Positions 47,700-59,119 of a stretch of DNA of 64,000 bases are shown here, one piece after another. The notes beneath the pieces are model-generated. The model was given only the letters and a program-made list of their open reading frames with translations, was not told where the DNA came from and searched no databases. Each line of letters starts with the position of its first letter. The stretch's first letter is position 1. The translations under genes were made by a program, and so were the position numbers. Origin of the DNA: Papio anubis (Eukaryota > Chordata > Mammalia > Primates > Cercopithecidae); NCBI RefSeq assembly GCF_008728515.1, contig NC_044986.1, positions 60,811,159-60,875,158 on the forward strand, given 5' to 3'.

Positions 47700-48980
47700 G
47701 GATTAGGAGTGTAAAGAAAGACAGGATGCCTCTTAGCAAAGTTACAAAAAATATTAATAGGTCTTTGTCGCTAATGTGTGTTTGCCTATGAGCTGAGAAG
47801 AGAAAATGAAAAAGTGAAAATAAGGTTTCTCAAGGTACAACTTTGAGGCAGTTACAGTCAAACTTAGGTAAGATTTTGATGTAGAGTTTGGGAAATAACC
47901 ATTGTGGCAAGGCTGGAATGCAAATCGATTTTTTGCTGTTACAGAAACAGTAAATGAAATTATGAGATTTTATTTTAATTTAGTTAGCTTTTATATGGGG
48001 AGAATTGATCTTTGAGTTAATAATTCTGTTTCCATTGTGTGCTTGTATTTATCAACCCTGATAACCCTGAGATTATTATTCATCTAGTATTTTCTTGGTG
48101 TTACCTTCAGAGTTGGAATTCGTATGATATATGTTGATTAACTGACAAAAACACTTAGTGTGACTTAAATTATAGATGGCATCAGTGATCATTTTCACAC
48201 TAATTACTTGAAAGAAGTATCTCTTAGCTTAAGGTCAACACTTAAGCAGTATTGTCTTACATTGATAGAGTGCCAATTATAAAGTTTGTCTTCTATTTGC
48301 TTTTATTTAGTGAGGTAACTGGAAAAATAGATGGGGAAATTGTGGGTAAAATGGAAAGTATTCATCTGACATACTGATAGGTTAAGGCATTTCTACTGTT
48401 TAATGTAAATGTTTAAATGTTACTTCCTACAGTTTTAAGGAGAGACTTTGTGTTACTGCATCACTGCATCCTAATGAATATAGAAATATATTTCATAATT
48501 TTAGACCCAACTGGTCAGCCACCACTGGGCTTTGATCTAAATCCTACACCCCAGGAAGCTGATTGAAACAGAGTTTCTCTTGCTTCCAAGTGAGATGCAT
48601 ATCCCAGATGTTTACAACGTCTAAGGAGCAAAAAAAAAAAAAAAAACCCAAAAAAAACGAAAGAGAAGAAAAGCTTCAGAAGCAGGCAGGAAGTCATAAT
48701 GGCCTGGTGCTGAAGATTCAATTGGAGTATTTACAAGGCTAATCTTGGTGTCAGAAGCTTAGGGAGTATAAAAAAAATTCTCCTATGCATATGCAGACTA
48801 TTTCAGAGAAAACATTTGCAGTGTCACTGAATCGGTCTCCTAATCAAATTACTGTATCACTGAAGTATATACATGTGTGGTGTTTATTCAATCAGCTTTA
48901 ATATTAATGGCCTCTATAAAGAGCTGCATGATACGGAAATTGATAACAGAGTAAACCTATTGATAAATGTTTGTAAATCA
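47700..48980. other. Unassigned interval
   Basis: About 1.3 kb without recognised genes. A mixed A-rich run lies at 48631-48665. The minus-strand frame at 48515-48721 simply reads through its T-rich complement. Confidence 0.4.
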
Positions 48981-48981
48981 T

Positions 48982-49268
48982 ACCAGGCATAGTGACTCAC
49001 ACCTGTAATCCCAGCACTTTGGGAAGCTTGGGCAGAAGGATAATTATAGCCTAGGAGTTCAAGACCAGCCTGGGCAACTTGGTGAGACCCTGTCTCTACA
49101 AAAAAAATTATCAGCATGGCGTGCACACCAGTAGTGCCAGCTACTCAGGAGATTGTGGCAGGAGGATCACTTGAATCCTGGTGGTTAAGGCTTCAGTAAG
49201 CCATGTTCACACAACTGCACTCCAGCCTGGGTGACAGACTGACATTGTGCCTCTAAAAAAGAAGAAAA
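48982..49268 (+). mobile_element. AluJ-type, sense
   Basis: ACCAGGCATAGTGACTCACA, then GCCTAGGAGTTCAAGACCAG and the right arm to CACTCCAGCCTGGGTGACAG, with a short AAAAAAGAAG tail. It is diverged. Followed by a short CA run. Confidence 0.85.
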
Positions 49269-49276
49269 CTTCACAT

Positions 49277-49292
49277 TCACACACACACAAAT
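49277..49292. repeat. (CA)n microsatellite
   Basis: ACACACACACAA run at the junction between two Alu pieces. Confidence 0.8.
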
Positions 49293-49430
49293 CAGGTGAC
49301 CGCAGGTTGAAGTGAAGCGGCCAGATCATAGCTCAGTGCAGCCTTGGACTCCTGGGCTCAAGCAATCCTCCTGCCTCAGCCTCTCTGAGTGAGAGAATTT
49401 ATGACAAGCATGAGCCCCCACGCCCGGCTC
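49293..49430 (-). mobile_element. Alu monomer (FLAM-like), antisense
   Basis: GATCATAGCTCAGTGCAGCC, TTGGACTCCTGGGCTCAAGC and CCTCCTGCCTCAGCCTCTCT form one reversed arm. It faces the neighbouring sense Alu, giving an inverted pair with a 24-bp spacer. Confidence 0.75.
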
Positions 49431-49439
49431 TCTCTATTT

Positions 49440-50235
49440 AATCCCTTCCTTGTCCCTTTACCAAAACCACCTTAGTGTTTTGTCAGTTTTTCTCCCTACT
49501 ATTATTCTTCACCTGGACTTCTTCAGTGCCTTCCAACACATCTTGCCTTGACTGCTTTCTCCTGACTATAAAGTATTCTCTTCAAAGCAAATATCAGAGC
49601 AAGGCATTCTTTGCTTTTGACTTTTCAATAGATTCCCATATCCGTTGAGATAAAAAATACAATACAGAATTATTGCATTTTCTTATAAGGAAACTCGTGA
49701 ATCTCTTCTGAACACTGTTCTTGCACGTTATACCAAATCTTCATTGTCCATTCTCAGTCCAAGTCAGCATTTTTTGTTAGAATCCTTATGCTTCCCCCTG
49801 CCGGTGGTCTATCAATGTCCCATATGGTCTGGAATCCTGCAGTTTTCATTCTGACCTCATTCCTCTCTCATTCCCCAAAACACACACATACACACATACA
49901 CACATACACCTAGTTCTACACTATTCATGCATATTTCATATACGAGGTCCAATGCTCCTATCACAATTAACCTTCAGCGATTCTTCCAAACCAAGCCAGA
50001 TCCCTGTGTGCTGTGTTTATAGTATTCTGTCTTCTGAGTCTTATTACAGTTTTTACATTCTACATTTGTTATCTGATTATACTTAATTTTTGTCTGTTCT
50101 TCCAGTAAGAGTATATCCCGTGTAGATGGAGAAGATGCTTGCTTTTCCCAATAGTTAATTAGCAGCTTGTAACACAAGGTCTAGCATAAGTAATAGTTCA
50201 TAGATGAATAGATAAGTAAGTAAGTCTGGCAATGG
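49440..50235 (+). repeat. L2, sense, about 0.8 kb
   Basis: A CTTCTTCAGTGCCTTCCAAC start, a TCTCTTCAAAGCAAATATCA block (the 'AAAATGCAAATCTGATCA' region), GAATCCTGCAGTTTTCATTC, and later CTTGTAACACAAGGTCTAGC and GTTCATAGATGAATAGATAA at the 3' end keep the order of the L2 3' half. It is the longest L2 in the window. It includes a (CACATA)n run at 49881-49908. Confidence 0.65.
49881..49908. repeat. (CACATA)n microsatellite
   Basis: A CACACACATACACACATACA type run inside the L2 fragment. Confidence 0.85.
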
Positions 50236-50239
50236 ATTA

Positions 50240-50712
50240 CTTTTCAATTATGTAAGTTAGATTTGTCTTAATAAATAAATGGTATATTATACTAAATCAA
50301 TGAAAAGTATATACATAAAAATAAATATAAGTAATATAATGTTGCCCTACTTTTTAGTTTTTATTGTGTCTTTACTGATCTATGAAGTGATTCATTATTT
50401 CTGCATTTCTATATTCCAAAATGGAATGAAATTGCTATACTTTTTTTTTTTTTTTTTTTTTTTTTACAAAGTTTCTTATTTGTATCATGGTACACCAGGT
50501 TTATTCAACTTTCTGTAAGAAATCTGAAGGCATGAATTTTTCATTTTTTGATAGTCCTAATACACTTGGGAGTAAATGTTCTGCAAAAGGATGAAAAAGA
50601 AAATGCAATTTGGAAAGAGAAAAAAAGGAAAAAAGTGATCAGAAATAATGGTCTCTCTCTGTTGCATTTCCTGGGAATATAGGTTTTAGCGGCATTTAGG
50701 GAAACTTAGTCT
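50240..50712. other. Unassigned, with a long poly-T
   Basis: A pure T-run of about 26 bases lies at 50440-50465. It looks like the A-tail of a minus-strand retrocopy, but the DNA to its right does not resemble any gene or SINE that I know. The plus-strand frame at 50279-50518 reads through the T-run. Confidence 0.4.
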
Positions 50713-50714
50713 AA

Positions 50715-50835
50715 AGCAACTGCCTCATTTTACAGATGAAATTATGGAATACAAATTTTAAAAGCCAAGTTTATCCACTTAAATAGTGCAGAAAGTAACT
50801 TTCAGGTTCAATGCTTTTTTCACTCTACCAATTTA
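50715..50835 (-). repeat. MIR fragment, antisense
   Basis: CTGCCTCATTTTACAGATGA followed by a decayed core and ACTTTCAGGTTCAATGCTTT, CACTCTACCAA. The order matches reversed MIR. Confidence 0.55.
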
Positions 50836-50839
50836 ATAA

Positions 50840-51545
50840 CCTGAAAAAATTAGTAACAGTACACAAATAGCAAAGACCTAGTTCATGGATGAATTCCTCT
50901 ATGGTAACCAAACTAATGAATTCTGGAGGAATTGTCAGTTTCATACCTCATCACTGGAAAGGCTCTGGTTTTGTAATATAAATAACAATATCATAATGAA
51001 GAGTTTATCAACCTGTAATTTCTTAGGTGCATTTCAATAAGTCATTATACATTCTTGGGGCTTCATCTTTCTTTTCAAACATTTAGAGTTAATTCATGTA
51101 CATAAACTAACATTCTGTTCACTACTGAACTGATTTCAAAAAACGTGAAGCTTTTTCTCCACACTATAATGGAAACAAAATGAGGATGGTTGTTTTTAGC
51201 CATTAACATCTTTACCTGGTTATACAGGTAAAGGGTACCCAAAGTTATGGCTACAAAGGAGCATGGATTGAGCCTCAATTATTGAAAATCAATTCTTATG
51301 CTTGGATAAACAATGATCAAAAGTAAACCCCTTCACATATGAGAAACCAGGTGATTCACTATCATATTTTGAGTAAGAATACTTGGGAATACAGAAAAGA
51401 TAGTTAAGGAACCTATTAACATAGATTTAGCACTTCCTCTCAACTGCTTAGTAGCCTATAATTCAAAGAGTAAAGAAACTGCTCTCTCATATATACACTT
51501 TTGTGAGCTCTTATGCTAAGGACTTTAGCTAAATTCTTTAAAACA
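50840..51545. other. Unassigned interval
   Basis: No recognised gene or named repeat. Confidence 0.45.
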
Positions 51546-51842
51546 GATGCCTGTAATTCCAGGACTTTGGGAGGCCGAGGCAGGCAGATCACCTGAGTTC
51601 AAGAGTTTGAGACTAACCCGGCCAACATGGCAAAACACCATCTCTACTAAAAGTACCAAAATTAGCCAGGCATGGTGGCGCCTGTAATCCTGGCTACTCA
51701 GGAGGCTGAGGCAGGAGAACTGGTTGAACCCAGTGGAAGTTAGAAGCCGGTACTGCACTCCAGCCCTGGCGACAAAGAGCGAGACTCCGTCTCAAAAAAA
51801 AAGAAAAAAAAAAAAAAAAAAAGAAAAAGAAAAAAAAAAGGA
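51546..51842 (+). mobile_element. AluS-type, sense, 5'-truncated
   Basis: It starts within the left arm at GATGCCTGTAATTCCAGGAC and runs to GCGAGACTCCGTCTC. The long tail is A-rich with interspersed G. It lacks the first ~25 bases. The minus-strand frame at 51525-51758 is Alu. Confidence 0.9.
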
Positions 51843-52114
51843 GTTGAAAGTATGCACTATAAGCATACAATGACTTAATTCATGCATTTTGGGTTAATGT
51901 TTGTATAAATTGATTCTTTCAGAAAGAGAAAATTTCCTAAATGTTGATGGATTAATTTGCTGTTATTGATATATTTACAAGTAATAACTTTTATTGAATA
52001 TTAACTATTAGGCACTGCAGAAAACATTAATTCTTACCATAAGATTACATGGCAATAAACACTCTTATTTTTCTCCTGTATAATGAGGAGACTGTGTGAT
52101 GGCAGAGTTCTCAG

Positions 52115-52260
52115 GTGGCCCCCAACTTATCCTGATAGTATAAAGGCACTGAATGTTGCTTGGGACTGAGAATATGAGGGATTTTACTCCTATGATTAGG
52201 CTATATTATAGAATACACTTGACTTTAAGATAGAGAGATTATCTAAATCCTTCAACTATT
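52115..52260 (+). mobile_element. MLT-like LTR fragment
   Basis: CTCAGGTGGCCCCCAACTTA, GGATTTTACTCCTATGATTA and AGATAGAGAGATTATCTAAA match the 5' part of the LTR at 45299-45803 in the same orientation. The 3' half is missing. Confidence 0.5.
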
Positions 52261-55222
52261 GCTGTTATGAAAAAGTTTCTATTCTCATCACCATTTCTTT
52301 TGAATTATTTAGATTATTTAACCTCTATTCATTGCAAACCTACTGTGTTAGATATTGTCACATATACAGTAGGATAAATACAATATATGTACGTGTATAG
52401 GTACGTGTATATATACTAAATTTTCTTTATCCACTTGCTGATTGATGAGCATTTGAACTGGTTCCATATTTTTGTAGTTGCAAATTGTGCTGCTATAAAC
52501 ATGCACGTGCAAGTATTTTTTTCGTTGAATGTCTTCTTTCCCTCTGGGTAGATACCTAGTAGTGGGATTGCTGCATAAAAGAGCAGATCTACTTTTAGTT
52601 CTTTAAGGAATCTTTGCACTGTTTTCCATATGGCTGTACTAGTTTACATTTCCACCAAGAGTGTAAAAGTGTTACCTTTTCACTGCATCCACGCCAACAT
52701 CTATTATTTTATGATTTTTTTTTTATTATGCTCATTCTTGCAAGAGTGAGATAGTATCACATTGTGGTTTTGATTTGCATTTCCTTGATAATTAGTGAGG
52801 TTGAGCATTTTGCCATATGCTTGTTGGCCGTTTGTATATCTTCTTTTGAGAATTGTCTATTCATGTCCTTAGCCTGCTTTCGGATGGGATTGTTTATTTT
52901 TTTCTTGCTGATTTGTTTGAGTTCTTTGTAGATTCTGTATAGTAGTTCTTTGTCAGATGAATAAACAGTGAAGATTTTCTCTCACTCTGTGGGTTATCTG
53001 TTAATTCTGCTGATTATTTCTTTTGCCATGCAGAAGCTTTTTAGTTTAATTAAGTCCCATCTATTTATCTTTGTTTTTGTTGTGTTTGCTTTTGGGCTCT
53101 TGGTCATGAAGTCTTTGCCTAAGCCAGTGTCTAGAATGGTTTTCAAATATTATCTTCTAGAATCTTTATAGTTTCAAGTCTTAGATTTAAGTCTTTGATC
53201 CATCTTGAGTTGATTTTTTTAAGGGGTGAAAGATAAGGATCAAGTTTCATTCTTCTACCTGTGGCTTGCCAATTATCCCAGCACCATTTGTTGAATAGGG
53301 TGTCCTTTCCCCACTTTATGTTTTTGTTTGCTTTGTCGAAGATCAGTTGGCTGTAAGTATTTGGGTTTATTTCTGGGTCCTCTGTTCTGTTTCACTGGTC
53401 TATGTGCCTATTTTTATATCAGTGCCATGCTGTTTTGGTGACTGTGGCTTAGGGCATAGTTTGAAGTTGGGTAATGTGATACTTCCAGATTTGTTCATTT
53501 TGCTTAGTCTTACTTTGGCTATGTGGGCTCTTTTTTTGGTTCCATATGAATTTTCGGATTATTTTTTCTAGTTCTGTGAAGAATGATGGTGGTATTTTGA
53601 TAGGAATTATATTGAATTTTTAGGTTGCTTTTGCAATATGGTCATTTTTTGCAACATTGATTCTACCCATTCATGAGCATGGGATGTGTTTCCATTTGTT
53701 TGTGTCATCTATGATTTATTTCAGCAGTGTTTTGTAGTTTTCCTTGTAAAAGTCTTTCATGTCGTTGGTTAGGTATATTCCTAAGTATTTTATTCGCAGC
53801 TATTGTGAAAGTGGTTGAGTTTTTTATCTGATTCTCAGCTTGGTCACTATTGGTGTATAGCAGAACTACTGATTTGGGTACATTAATTTTTTATCCGGAA
53901 ACTTTTCTGAATTCATTTACCAGTTCTAAGAGCTTTTTAGATGAGTCTTTAGGGTTTTCTAGGTATACAGTCATATCATCAACAAATAGCAACAAGTTGA
54001 CTTCCTCATTACAGATTTGGATGCCCTTTATTTCCTTCTCTTGTCTGATTGCTTTGGCTAGGAATTCCAGTACTGTCTTGAATAGAATTAGTGAAAGTGG
54101 GCATTCTTGTCTTGTTCCAGTTCTCACGGGGAATGCTTTCCACATTTCCCCATTCAGTATTATGAGTTTGTCATAGATGGCTTTTATTACCTTAAGGTAT
54201 GTTGCTTTTATGACAATTTTGCTGAGGGTTTTAATCATAAATGGATGCTGGATTTTGTCAAGAGCTTTTTCTGCATCTGTTGAGATGATCATGTGATTTT
54301 TATTTTTAATTATGTTTATGGAGTATATCACATTTACTGACTTACATATGTTAAATGATCCCTGAATCCCTGGAATGAAACCCGCTTGATCATGGTGGAA
54401 TTTTTTTTTTTTTTTGATATGCTGTTGGATTTGACCAGCGAGTATTTTCTTGAGGATTTTTACATCTGTGTTCATCAGGGATATTGGTCTACATTTTTCT
54501 TTTTTCTTGCTGTCCTTTCCTGGTTTTGGTATTAGGGTGATACTGGGTTCATAGAATGATTTAGGAAGGATTCCCCCTTTTTATATCTTTTGGAATAGTG
54601 TCAATATGATTGGTACCGATACTTCTTTGAGTATCTGATAGAATTCAACTGTGAATCCATCTGATACTGGACTTTTTTTTGTTGGCAGGTTTTTTTTTTT
54701 TTAATTACCATTTCAATCTTGCTGCTTGTTATTGTCTGTTCAGAAATTCTATACCTTCCTGATTTAATCTAGGAGTGTTGTATATTTCCGGGAATTTATT
54801 CATCTCCTCTTGATTTTTCAGTTTTTGCATGTAAAGGCATTTATAGTAGCCTTGAATAATCTTGTGTACTTCTGTGGTATCAGTATTAATATCTCCTGTT
54901 TCATCTCTAATTGATCTTATTTGGATCTTATTTCATTTCTAATTGATCTTATTTAGATCTTTTCTCTTCTTTTTTTGGTTAATCTCACTGATGGTCTATC
55001 CATTCTATTTATCTTTTCAAAGAACCAGCTTTTTGTTTCATTTATCTTTTGTATTTTTTTTTTGTTGTTGTTGTTTCAAGTTCATTTAGTTTTGCTCTGG
55101 TCTTCATTATTTCTTTACTTCTGCTGTGTTTGGGTTTGGTTTGTTCTTATTTCTCTAGCTCTAGAGGTGTGACCTTAAATTGTCCATTTGTGTTCTTTTA
55201 GACTTTCTGATGTAGGCATTTA

Positions 55223-55229
55223 ACGCTAT
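55223..55229. repeat. Target-site repeat, left copy (ACGCTAT)
   Basis: ACGCTAT before the LTR, repeated at 55742-55748. ERV duplications are usually 4-6 bp, so part of the 7-bp match may be chance. Confidence 0.75.
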
Positions 55230-55741
55230 TGTAAAAAGAAATTAAATTTTGGGACCTCAAACTCGTTTAGCCGAAGAGAAAAGTCAAGCTGGGAACTGGT
55301 TCACACAAATCTGCCTCCACTTTAGGTTTCTAAATAAGATGACTACAAGATGAAAAGCAACATGACTCCCCCATATTTTGCCCACAAGGAAATGCCTGGT
55401 GAGCTTTAAAACTTCATCGTGCCAATGCAAATTGATAGCTTATCTTTACAGGTGCAGTCACCCTGGCCCAGCCAGACACAAATGTACATCTGATTGTTTC
55501 CCTACCCCATTTTGTCTGTGTTATCTTATGTAAAATGCACACTCCCCACATTTTTCCTCTGCTCCTTTTGTTTATGTGAAAACTGTGTGCTTCTCAATAT
55601 ACCACCCTTTCCCCTTTAAATTTGGAGCCCTCAACATCATCTTTGGAGAAAGGCATAGACCTGTCTCCCAGGCACGTCCTTAACTTTGGCAAATAAATTT
55701 CCTAAAATGATTGAGGCTTGTCTTGTCATTTTCCTCGATTG
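55230..55741 (+). mobile_element. Solo LTR (ERV, family undetermined)
   Basis: It starts TGTAAAAAGAAATTAAATTT and has an AATAAA at 55692-55697 near its end (CAAATAAATTTCCTAAAATG), then TTGAGGCTTGTCTTGTCATT. It splits the L1 segment GCATTTAACGCTAT...GAACTTTTCTCTTAGCA. The right end does not keep a canonical CA, which is probably decay. No internal retroviral genes flank it. Confidence 0.75.
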
Positions 55742-55829
55742 ACGCTATGAACTTTTCTCTTAGCAACACTTTTCCTGTATCCCAGATGTTTTGATAAGTT
55801 GTGTCACTATTACTGTTCAGTTTAAAGAA

Positions 55830-56120
55830 TTTTTTTGAGACAGAGTATTGCTCTGTCACCCAGGCTGGAGTTTGTGGCACAATTTCAGCTTACCACAACC
55901 TCCGCCTTCCGGGTTCAAGTGATTCTTGTGCCTCAGTCTCCCAAGTAGATGGAACTACTACAGGCATGCACCACCACGCCTGGCTAATTTTTGTATTTTT
56001 AGTAGAAACGAGGTTTCATTATGTTGGCCAGGCTGGTCTCGAATTCCTGAGCTCAGGTTATCCGCCCAGCTCAGCCTACAAAAGTGCTGGGATTTCAGGC
56101 ATGAGTCACTGCACCCGACC
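55830..56120 (-). mobile_element. AluS-type, antisense, in the long L1
   Basis: GAGACAGAGTATTGCTCTGT through TGTTGGCCAGGCTGGTCTCG to GAGTCACTGCACCCGACC. CAGTTTAAAGAA (55818-55829) and CAGTTCAAATAA (56121-56132) form a TSD with two mismatches. The frames at 55801-56139 are Alu antisense. Confidence 0.85.
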
Positions 56121-57599
56121 CAGTTCAAATAATTTTTAAATTATCATCTTGATTTCATTGCTGACCCAACAATCATTCAGGAGCAGTTTACTTAACTTCC
56201 ATGTATTTACATGATTTTGAGTGTTCCTTTTGGAGTTGATTACCAATTTTATTCCACTGTGGTCTGAGAGAGTACTTGATATAATTTCCATTTTCTTAAA
56301 TGTACTGAGACTAGTTTTGTGGTTTATCATATGATCTATCTTGGAGAATATTCCATGTGCTGATGAATAGAATGTATAGTCTATAGGTTATTGGGTACAA
56401 TGTTTTGTAAATATCAGTTAAGTCCACCTGTTGTACTGTATAGTTTAAGTCCATTGTTTCTTTGTTGACTTTCTGTCATGATGACCAGTCTGGTGCTGTC
56501 AGTGGAGTGGTATTAAAGTCCTCCACTATTATTGTGCTGCCATCTATGTCATTTCTTAGATCTAGCAGCAATTGTTTTATAAATTTGGGAACTCCAGTGT
56601 TAAATGCCTGTATATTTAGAATTGTGATATTTTTCTGTTGGACAAGTCTTTTTATCATTATATAATGTCTCTCCTTGTCTTTTTTAAACAGATGTAGCTT
56701 TAAAGTTTGTTTTGTCTGACAAGAATAGCTACTCCTGCTTGCTTTCGGTGTCCATTTGCATAGAATATCTTTTCCCACTCCTTTACTTTAAGTTTATGTG
56801 AATGCTTATGTGTTAAGTTAGTCTCCTGAAGATAGCAAAAATTTGCTTGGTGAATTCTTATCCATCCAGCCATTCTGTATCTTTTAAGTGGAGCATATAG
56901 GCGATTTACATGCAATGTTTGTATTAAGATGTGAGGTACTATTCTATTCATCACGCTATTTGTTGCCTGAATACCTTGGAATTTTTTCAATGTGCTGTGT
57001 CTCATAGGTCTTGTAAGATTTATGGTTTAAGGATGTTCTATTTTGGTGTGTTTTGAGGATTTGTTTCAAGATTTAGAGCTCCTTAGCAGTTCTTGTAGTG
57101 CTTGCTTGGTAGTGGTGAATTCTCTCAGCACTTGTTTGTCTGGAAAATATTGTATCTTTCTTTCATTTATGAAGCTTAGAGTCACTGGATACAAAATCCT
57201 TGGCTGATAATTGTTTTGTTTAAGGAGGCTAAATGTAAGACTCCAATCCCTTCTAACTTATAGGGTTTCTGCTAAGAAATCTGCTGTTAATCTGATAGGT
57301 TTTCCTTTACAGGTTTACCTGATGCTTTTGCCTCATAGCTCTTAAGATTCTTTCCTTCATCTTGACTTTAGATAATCTGATGAATATGTGCCTAGGTGAT
57401 GATGTTTGTGTGATGAATTTCCCAGGTATAATTTGAGCTTCTTGTATTTGGATGTCTGCATCTTTAGCAAGGCTGGGGAAGTTTTCCTCAATTATTCCCT
57501 TAAATATGTTTCCAAAGTTTTAGATTTCTCTTCTTCCTCTGGAACAGCAATTATTCTTAGGTTTGGACATTTAACATAGTCCCAAATTTCTTGAAGGCT

Positions 57600-58050
57600 T
57601 TGCTCACTTTTTAAAATTCTCTCTTTTTTTTTTTTTTGTCTTTGATGGATTAGGTTAATTTGAAAGCCTTCTCTTAAAGCCGTAAACTTCTTTCTTCAGC
57701 TTGTTCAGTTCTATTGCCGAGACTTTCTAGTGCATTATGCATTTCTCTAAGTGTGTCCTTGATTTCCAGAAGTTGTGATTGTTTTCTATTTATGCTCTCT
57801 ATTTCACTGAAGAATTTTTTTCTTATCCTTTATCATGTTTTGGATTTCTTTAAGTTAGACTTTACCTTTTTCTAGTTCCTCCTTGACTAGCTTAATAATT
57901 GACCTTCTGAATTCTTTTTCTGGCAATTGAGAGATTACATCTTGATTTGGATCCATTGCTGGTGAACTGGTATGATCTTTTGGGGTGTTAAAGAACCTGG
58001 TTTTGTCATATTACCAGAATTGTCTTTTTGGTTCCTTCTTATTTGCTTAG
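57600..58050 (-). pseudogene. L1 ORF1-region remnant
   Basis: Plus-strand wording such as CTTCTTTCAGCTTGTTCAGT, TAAGTGTGTCCTTGATTTCC and GACCTTCTGAATTCTTTTTC corresponds to the antisense L1 ORF1 coiled-coil side. No long open frame remains. Confidence 0.45.
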
Positions 58051-58059
58051 ACTATGTCA

Positions 58060-59115
58060 GAGGGAAGATCTGTGTTCAAGGGCCGTTGTTCAGATTCTTT
58101 TGTCGCATGGGGTGCTCCCTTGATGTGGTGTTCTCCCCCTTCCCCTAGGAATGTGGCTTCCTGAGAGCAAAACTTTAGTAATTGTTTTTGCTCTTCTGGG
58201 TCTCGCCACCCAGCAGAGCTACCAGTGGAGCTACCAGCTCCAGGCTGGTACTGGAGAGTGTCTGCAAAGAGTCCTGTGATGTGATCTGTCTTCAGGTCTT
58301 GCAGCCATGGATACCTGCACCTGCTCTGGTGGAGACAGCAGAAGTGAAGTGGACTCTTCAAAGGTCCTTGGTTGTATTTTTGCATAGTGCACTGGTTTCA
58401 TGTTGGTTTGCCTCCAGCCAGGAGTTGGCGTTTTCAAGAGTATATCAACTGCAATCCTAGAGGGAGGATGCAGACTTGCACTAGGATTCTCAGGTGGTGG
58501 ACAGAGCCATAGAGTTCCCAAGAGATTATGACCTTTGTCTTCAGCTACCAGGGCAAGTAGCGAAAGACCATCAGGTAGGGGCAAGGATAGGTGTGTCTGA
58601 GCTCTGCTTCTCATTGGGTGGGGCTTGCTGCTGCTGCTGTGGGGGATGGGGTGTGGTTACTAGTTCAATGGAGTTATGTTCCCAAGGGATTATGGCTGCT
58701 CTGCTGAATCATACAGGTCATGGGGAAGTGGGGGAAAGCCAGCAGTCATTGCCCTAGCTAGGCTCCTGTGCAGCGAACATTCCTAAAGGCTGGTCTCACT
58801 CCCACTGTGACCTGCCAACAGCATCAAGTCTATTTCCAGGCAACCTGTGACCAGGGCTGAGAACTTGCTCCAGACCATGAGCCTCCCTGTTGAGAAAGCA
58901 AGCCAATTCAGTTTTTTGGCAACTGGGGGAGCCTGTAGTGGGGATCCATTTCATTCAAAGGGTCTGTAGATTCTCTCAGAATTCCTGGTATGTTCCTGTG
59001 GTAGTTCTTGTAGCCAAAGTTTACGATGTAAGACTCCACACAAGCTCTGTCCGTCCAAGTGGGAGTTGCGAGCTAGTCCTGCCTCCTATTCTCCATCTTT
59101 ATCTGGAGTCCTACT
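58060..59115 (-). other. L1 5' UTR-like block
   Basis: The G/C-richer end of the long L1, with CCCTTGATGTGGTGTTCTCC, a run of GCTGCTGCTG near 58628 and GCCTCCTATTCTCCATCTTT at its outer edge (reverse of the usual L1 5' start). An L1 5' UTR carries the internal promoter in sense and an antisense promoter. Whether this old copy keeps either cannot be told from sequence. Frames at 58047-58757 are side effects of the higher GC. Confidence 0.55.
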
Positions 59116-59119
59116 TTAT

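Larger units (their letters stand above)
52395..57005 (-). pseudogene. L1 ORF2 (endonuclease-reverse transcriptase) pseudogene
   Basis: The endonuclease part is visible at 56700-57005 (LYAPLKRYRMAGWIRIHQAN, LQETNL with the catalytic glutamate, AGVAILVRQNKL). It continues at 56476-56778 (EDFNTTPL in place of the usual GDFN). The RT part is the 194-codon frame at 53891-54475: AGFIPGIQGSFNI, then GTRQECPLSLILFKTVLEFL and FVDDM in place of FADD, so the two catalytic aspartates remain. An LTR (55230-55741) and an Alu (55830-56120) interrupt it, and stops separate the open pieces. It is not functional. Confidence 0.85.
52395..59115 (-). mobile_element. Long L1 (L1PB/L1PA-like), antisense, split by a solo LTR and an Alu
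   Basis: About 5.9 kb of L1 after subtracting the insertions. Plus-strand order is ORF2 3' part (from ATTTTCTTTATCCACTTGCT), RNase H-like and RT domain to about 54900, endonuclease region to about 57000, ORF1-type coiled-coil region to about 58050, then a G/C-richer 5' UTR-like block to about 59115. The 3' UTR and poly-A are missing at 52395, although L1 insertion starts from the 3' end, so that part was lost later. Confidence 0.8.

Noticed and set aside
53891..54475. 194-codon minus-strand frame as a possible gene
   Set aside because: It is the reverse-transcriptase part of a decayed L1 ORF2, with stops on both sides and insertions in the rest of the ORF.
58047..58757. Cluster of overlapping frames on both strands
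   Set aside because: They fall in the G/C-richer L1 5' UTR block, where chance frames are longer. None resembles a protein family.
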